Shown here one piece after another: positions 60,620 through 64,000 of a stretch of DNA of 64,000 nucleotides. The stretch's first letter is position 1; each line of letters begins with the position of its first letter. Origin of the DNA: Piliocolobus tephrosceles (Eukaryota; Chordata; Mammalia; Primates; Cercopithecidae). A program made the translations under genes and the position numbers. The stretch spans positions 145,182,095 to 145,246,094 of the forward strand of contig NC_045438.1 in NCBI RefSeq assembly GCF_002776525.5. Direction: 5' to 3'. The notes under the pieces are model-generated. The model was not told where the DNA came from. It did no database searches and worked only from the letters and a program-made list of their open reading frames with translations.

Positions 60620-60760
60620 AGTTAATAAGTTCTGGAAATGGATAATGGGGATGGTTGCACAACAATGTGAATGCACTTAATACCACAAAACTGTGTAGTT
60701 AAATTGGTTATAAAGGAAAGTTTTATGTTGTGTATATTTTACCACAGTGTTACAAATCAA
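60620..60760 (+). mobile_element. L1M 3' UTR end fragment
   Basis: 'gataatggggatggttgcacaa', 'gaatgcacttaataccac' and 'gtatattttaccacagtg' are the last part of an L1M 3' UTR. Confidence 0.75.
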
Positions 60761-61915
60761 GGACTTACATTGGTAAAAGTATGTAGGATCTTAAGGCTCT
60801 TTTAGAATATAGAATCAAAATCAAAATATAGATAGCCACTCAAAATTCAGCTATGGTGACAGGTAGGGGAAAACTTTTTGCAGAACTGGGGTAGTATGTT
60901 CACATGCACAGTATGTGAAACTGAACTATTTGTGTAACTGGACCTTTATAGCAGTGTATCCCCAACAGCTAAAATACATGAGCCTGAGAACTCAGGAATT
61001 GAAATATAATTAACCTTGCTCACCATCACTCATACTGACTCATTTGTGTAATCTGTGCTTCCCATTTGTGCAACTTATGGGAACCAAGAAATCTGATAAA
61101 ATCAAAACCTTATGTAATGATCCCTTAAATAACCACCAACAACCAAGAAATCTTGCTTTGGTAGTGGGAGTGGGAGTGGAAGAGAAATAATTTCTGCAAT
61201 GAATGGCAGTCCCCACTGCTATAGTTGGTTTCAGGGCCACAATTGACATTCATAATTTTCCATTTCCACTGTCCATTCTAGATACTTCTTAATTGAAGTT
61301 ACCATCTCTGTTGTCCTTGGAAAACTATCTGCTAGTATAATGCAGAACCACATCTGTGGGCAGCTTGAGTCCTTGGTTACCATCCCAAGCTAAGGTTGCT
61401 CCAACTGCCCTTTTAAAGCCACAGTTAGGCAAGAGAGCACCAAGATGTGTCCAAATGGATCACCTGGGTTCCAGTTCCATAAATATTACCACCTGCCCCA
61501 ATTTGTAATACTGTCTTTGCTTCATCCTGTTGATCACGGTCAATTATTCATACAAAATGACAACACTTAGTCTTGCATCGATTCCTGTACACACAAAAGT
61601 AAAAATATGCCCAGATGGCAACCAAAGCTTATCATTCAGTGGAGCTCTTGCTCTGTCCCCTGCTGAAAGTACACTCCTTGATGACCGAGATCTCTAACCC
61701 TATAGGTCCTAAAATTGTAAGAATGGGATTCGATTATTCTCGTGGCTCTTGGTGAGTTGTAAATGCGTCCACCACTGCACTGACTTCCTGCTTTCCCAGA
61801 CCCATGTAATCTTCATATTTGGGACATGGAGCTATGCAGAAGTTTTGGTTCAACATATGGATGCTGTCCTGTAGAATGGAACTGTTCCCTCCATGTTGAC
61901 CCATCAGTTGCACCT

Positions 61916-62217
61916 TTATTTTGATTTTTATTTTTTTGAGATGCAGTTTCACTCTTGTCGCCCAGGCAATAGTGCAATGGCATGATCTGAGCTCACTGCA
62001 ACCTCCACCTCCCAAGTTCAAGCAATTCTCCTGCCTCAGCCTCCCAAGTAGCTGGGATTACAGGCGCCTGCCACCACTCCCAGCAAATTTTTGTATTTTT
62101 AGAAACAAGGTTTCGCCATATTGACCAGGCTGGTCTCGAACTCCTAACTTCAGGTGATCCACCCGCCTATACCTCCCAAAGTGCTGGGATTACAGGTATA
62201 AGCCACTGCACTTGGCC
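61916..62217 (-). mobile_element. AluS, full length
   Basis: T-rich left edge, full body. cagttgcacct (about 61905-61915) and cagttacacct (about 62218-62228) form the target duplication. Confidence 0.94.
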
Positions 62218-63200
62218 CAGTTACACCTGTAGCAGGCCATTTTCATTCTCTATTAAGCCAGTGTTTGGGTGGCCAGTATGGAGCACAAAGAATGAATTCC
62301 TTGATTTGGGGCTCACTCTCACATTTCCTTTCATATATAGTGAGTTTCTTAATATAACATGATATTATGTGGAATTCCATGTTGAATACTGGTGCTGGAA
62401 AAGGAAACTGTACCTGAAAAAATGAATTCTAAGAATAAAATGCTGGCTCTCTTGGGATGGAGGAAACCAAATGTAGTCAGTTTCCATGAAGGAGTCAATT
62501 GATGTCTTAGAGGCACAGTGCCACATTGTGGGCTCCATGCTAGTTTTTGCGGCTGAAAGGTTAGATAGTGAACGTGAGCAATTGTAGCCTCAGTAATTGA
62601 GAGTTCATTCTGCCGGGCCCATGTGTAGTGCTTGTCTTGCTGTCATGGTCACTTCATGTGTTCATTATGCCCGCTCTGGGATGGCAGATCACAGAAGCTG
62701 GCTGATGTCAACTGGCTGCACCATATTTTATAGTTGGCTGTTTAGTCCCTTTTCTGTGGTGGATGTTGTCTGTGGGTGTTTACATGTCATACATAAATCT
62801 ATAAATCTACACACTTGATGCTCATTACCATATATTTATCTATTTGCCTCAACTCGGACCTCATTGTCTATTATTTTTTCATCTTTTTCCTTCTAGGCCT
62901 TAGACTAATCACTCAGGCCATTTGCAGCCATAAATACACTAACTTCAGGTAACTTCTCTTTGCACATAAAATGGATAACCAGGTGCATTCCTATAGCTCT
63001 GCCCATTGGGAAGATTTTTTTGTCACCATTATCTTTCAAGGCTATCTCTGAATCAGTCTACTGTATATTGCAGCTGTTACCCATTTGGGGCTGGTTCTCA
63101 CATAACAAGCTGACCAACGTATGAACCCAAATAGTATTTTTCCCACTCTTCAGTTAATTATTTAGAATCCCTATACAAACATAGACGTGAACTAAGAGAG

Positions 63201-64000
63201 AGGCAATGGTGCAAGAGTGGAAGACATGGGGTACTAGAATGAAATGAATGTGTTTTTGTGTCTCTCACAGGTCATTTTCAAGCTTAATTTTATGAACAAT
63301 TTGAGGTTATGGGCATTGATTTCCTTCAAGTCCTTTAACTTAATTTAAATGCTATGTCAAGTTTCTTCTAAAAGATATATTATTAAAATGCCAAAAGAAA
63401 AATAACCAAAGAATAAAATCTACCTAATGGTCTTAGGCAGCAAAATTTTGAATTGTACCCAGGGAATCACATGGCTAGATTAATACTGTGCACATAAGTT
63501 TAAGAGTAAGTAGGATAGTGAGAAAATTCTTGAGTGTATATAATACAAACACTTGCAATGCACTAAAAGGCAGGCTTGCCCATCTTGAGTACTGGTAGAT
63601 ATTTATAGTAGACACTTTTTAGGTACTGATAGGCATTTAGGATATAATAACCAGACTGACTTTTTAAAGATGATTATTGCTCATTCTACTACTCATATAT
63701 TGGGTACAATTGAACAAAATGCTAGCAGAAAAATATCATTAGGAGTTTCTATGTTGTTCATTTTTTTTCTTTTTACTTTTGCTTTAAACAAACTTTTTAA
63801 TTCTCATAAATCATGGGAAGAAATGCTAATGGGTTACTTTAAACATACAAAAAATTATTAAGAAGCAGGAAGAGCTAGAAGTGCTAGATTATGGTAGAAA
63901 CTTGATTCACCCCTAAAAGAAACCTATGGGTTTATGCAGATAAATGGTCATGAAAATACACATTTTATTAAAATAAGTGGTTCACAAAACTTTATATTTT
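63201..64000. other. AT-rich stretch, nothing recognised
   Basis: No gene or repeat signature to the right edge of the window. Confidence 0.45.

Larger units (their letters stand above)
59840..63200 (-). mobile_element. Possible ancient ERV-L-like internal remnant
   Basis: Phrases on both sides of the Alu ('ggccatgcactctccagg' near 60432, 'gttgcagctgttaccca'-like near 63070, 'ctgcccattgggaag' near 63000) resemble antisense internal sequence of old ERVL-class elements (HERV16-like). No pol motif could be verified and frames are destroyed. It is interrupted by an L1M 3' end (about 60620-60760) and an AluS (61916-62217). Low certainty. Confidence 0.35.

Overview
The window is primate nuclear DNA with no recognisable host gene, exon, tRNA or rRNA. 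It is a dense pile of retroelements separated by AT-rich sequence in which I recognise nothing. AluY, AluS, MaLR LTRs, an ERV9/LTR12-type provirus, a full-length L1PA and a MADE1 MITE place it among catarrhine primates. The Alu at 28493-28722 carries variants (a T in 'gtttacgcc', 'cacctcgcccggctag') that I associate with Old World monkey AluY rather than human AluY. I therefore favour a macaque, baboon or vervet type of genome, but this rests on memory of Alu subfamilies.

Layout. 1-472: 3' end of L1 ORF1 and first codons of ORF2. 473-5803: a minus-strand class I endogenous retrovirus (5' LTR at the right, tRNA primer-binding site, leader, gag, pro, RT, start of RNase H), cut off inside RNase H; every frame is broken. 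5.8-14 kb: AT-rich DNA with antisense fragments of old L1, two MaLR LTRs, two MADE1 copies and two striking inverted repeats. 14080-20280: a full-length but dead L1PA inserted inside a 31-bp minisatellite. 20.3-34.9 kb: Alus, a 971-bp solo LTR with a 6-bp target duplication, old L1, MIR and hAT MITEs, and the longest stretch without a recognised repeat (about 23.6-25.4 kb). 34.9-48.6 kb: MLT1, THE1 and other LTRs, Tigger, L2, MIR and Alus. 48.7-58.2 kb: overlapping or nested old L1 copies, interrupted by an MST LTR, a 76-bp L1 sliver and a young L1 3' end. 58.2-64 kb: mostly unrecognised sequence, with a probable ancient ERV-L-like internal remnant on the minus strand, an L1M 3' end and an AluS.

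The genes present are retroelement genes only (gag, pro, pol, L1 ORF0, ORF1, ORF2), and all complete ones carry stops, frameshifts or lost starts. I found no convincing new biological system. The best leads are structural: fold-back inverted repeats, a long antisense frame that absorbs a start-less L1 ORF0, L1 integration into a minisatellite, and the L1/ERV junction. Subfamily names come from pattern memory and need a RepeatMasker run.
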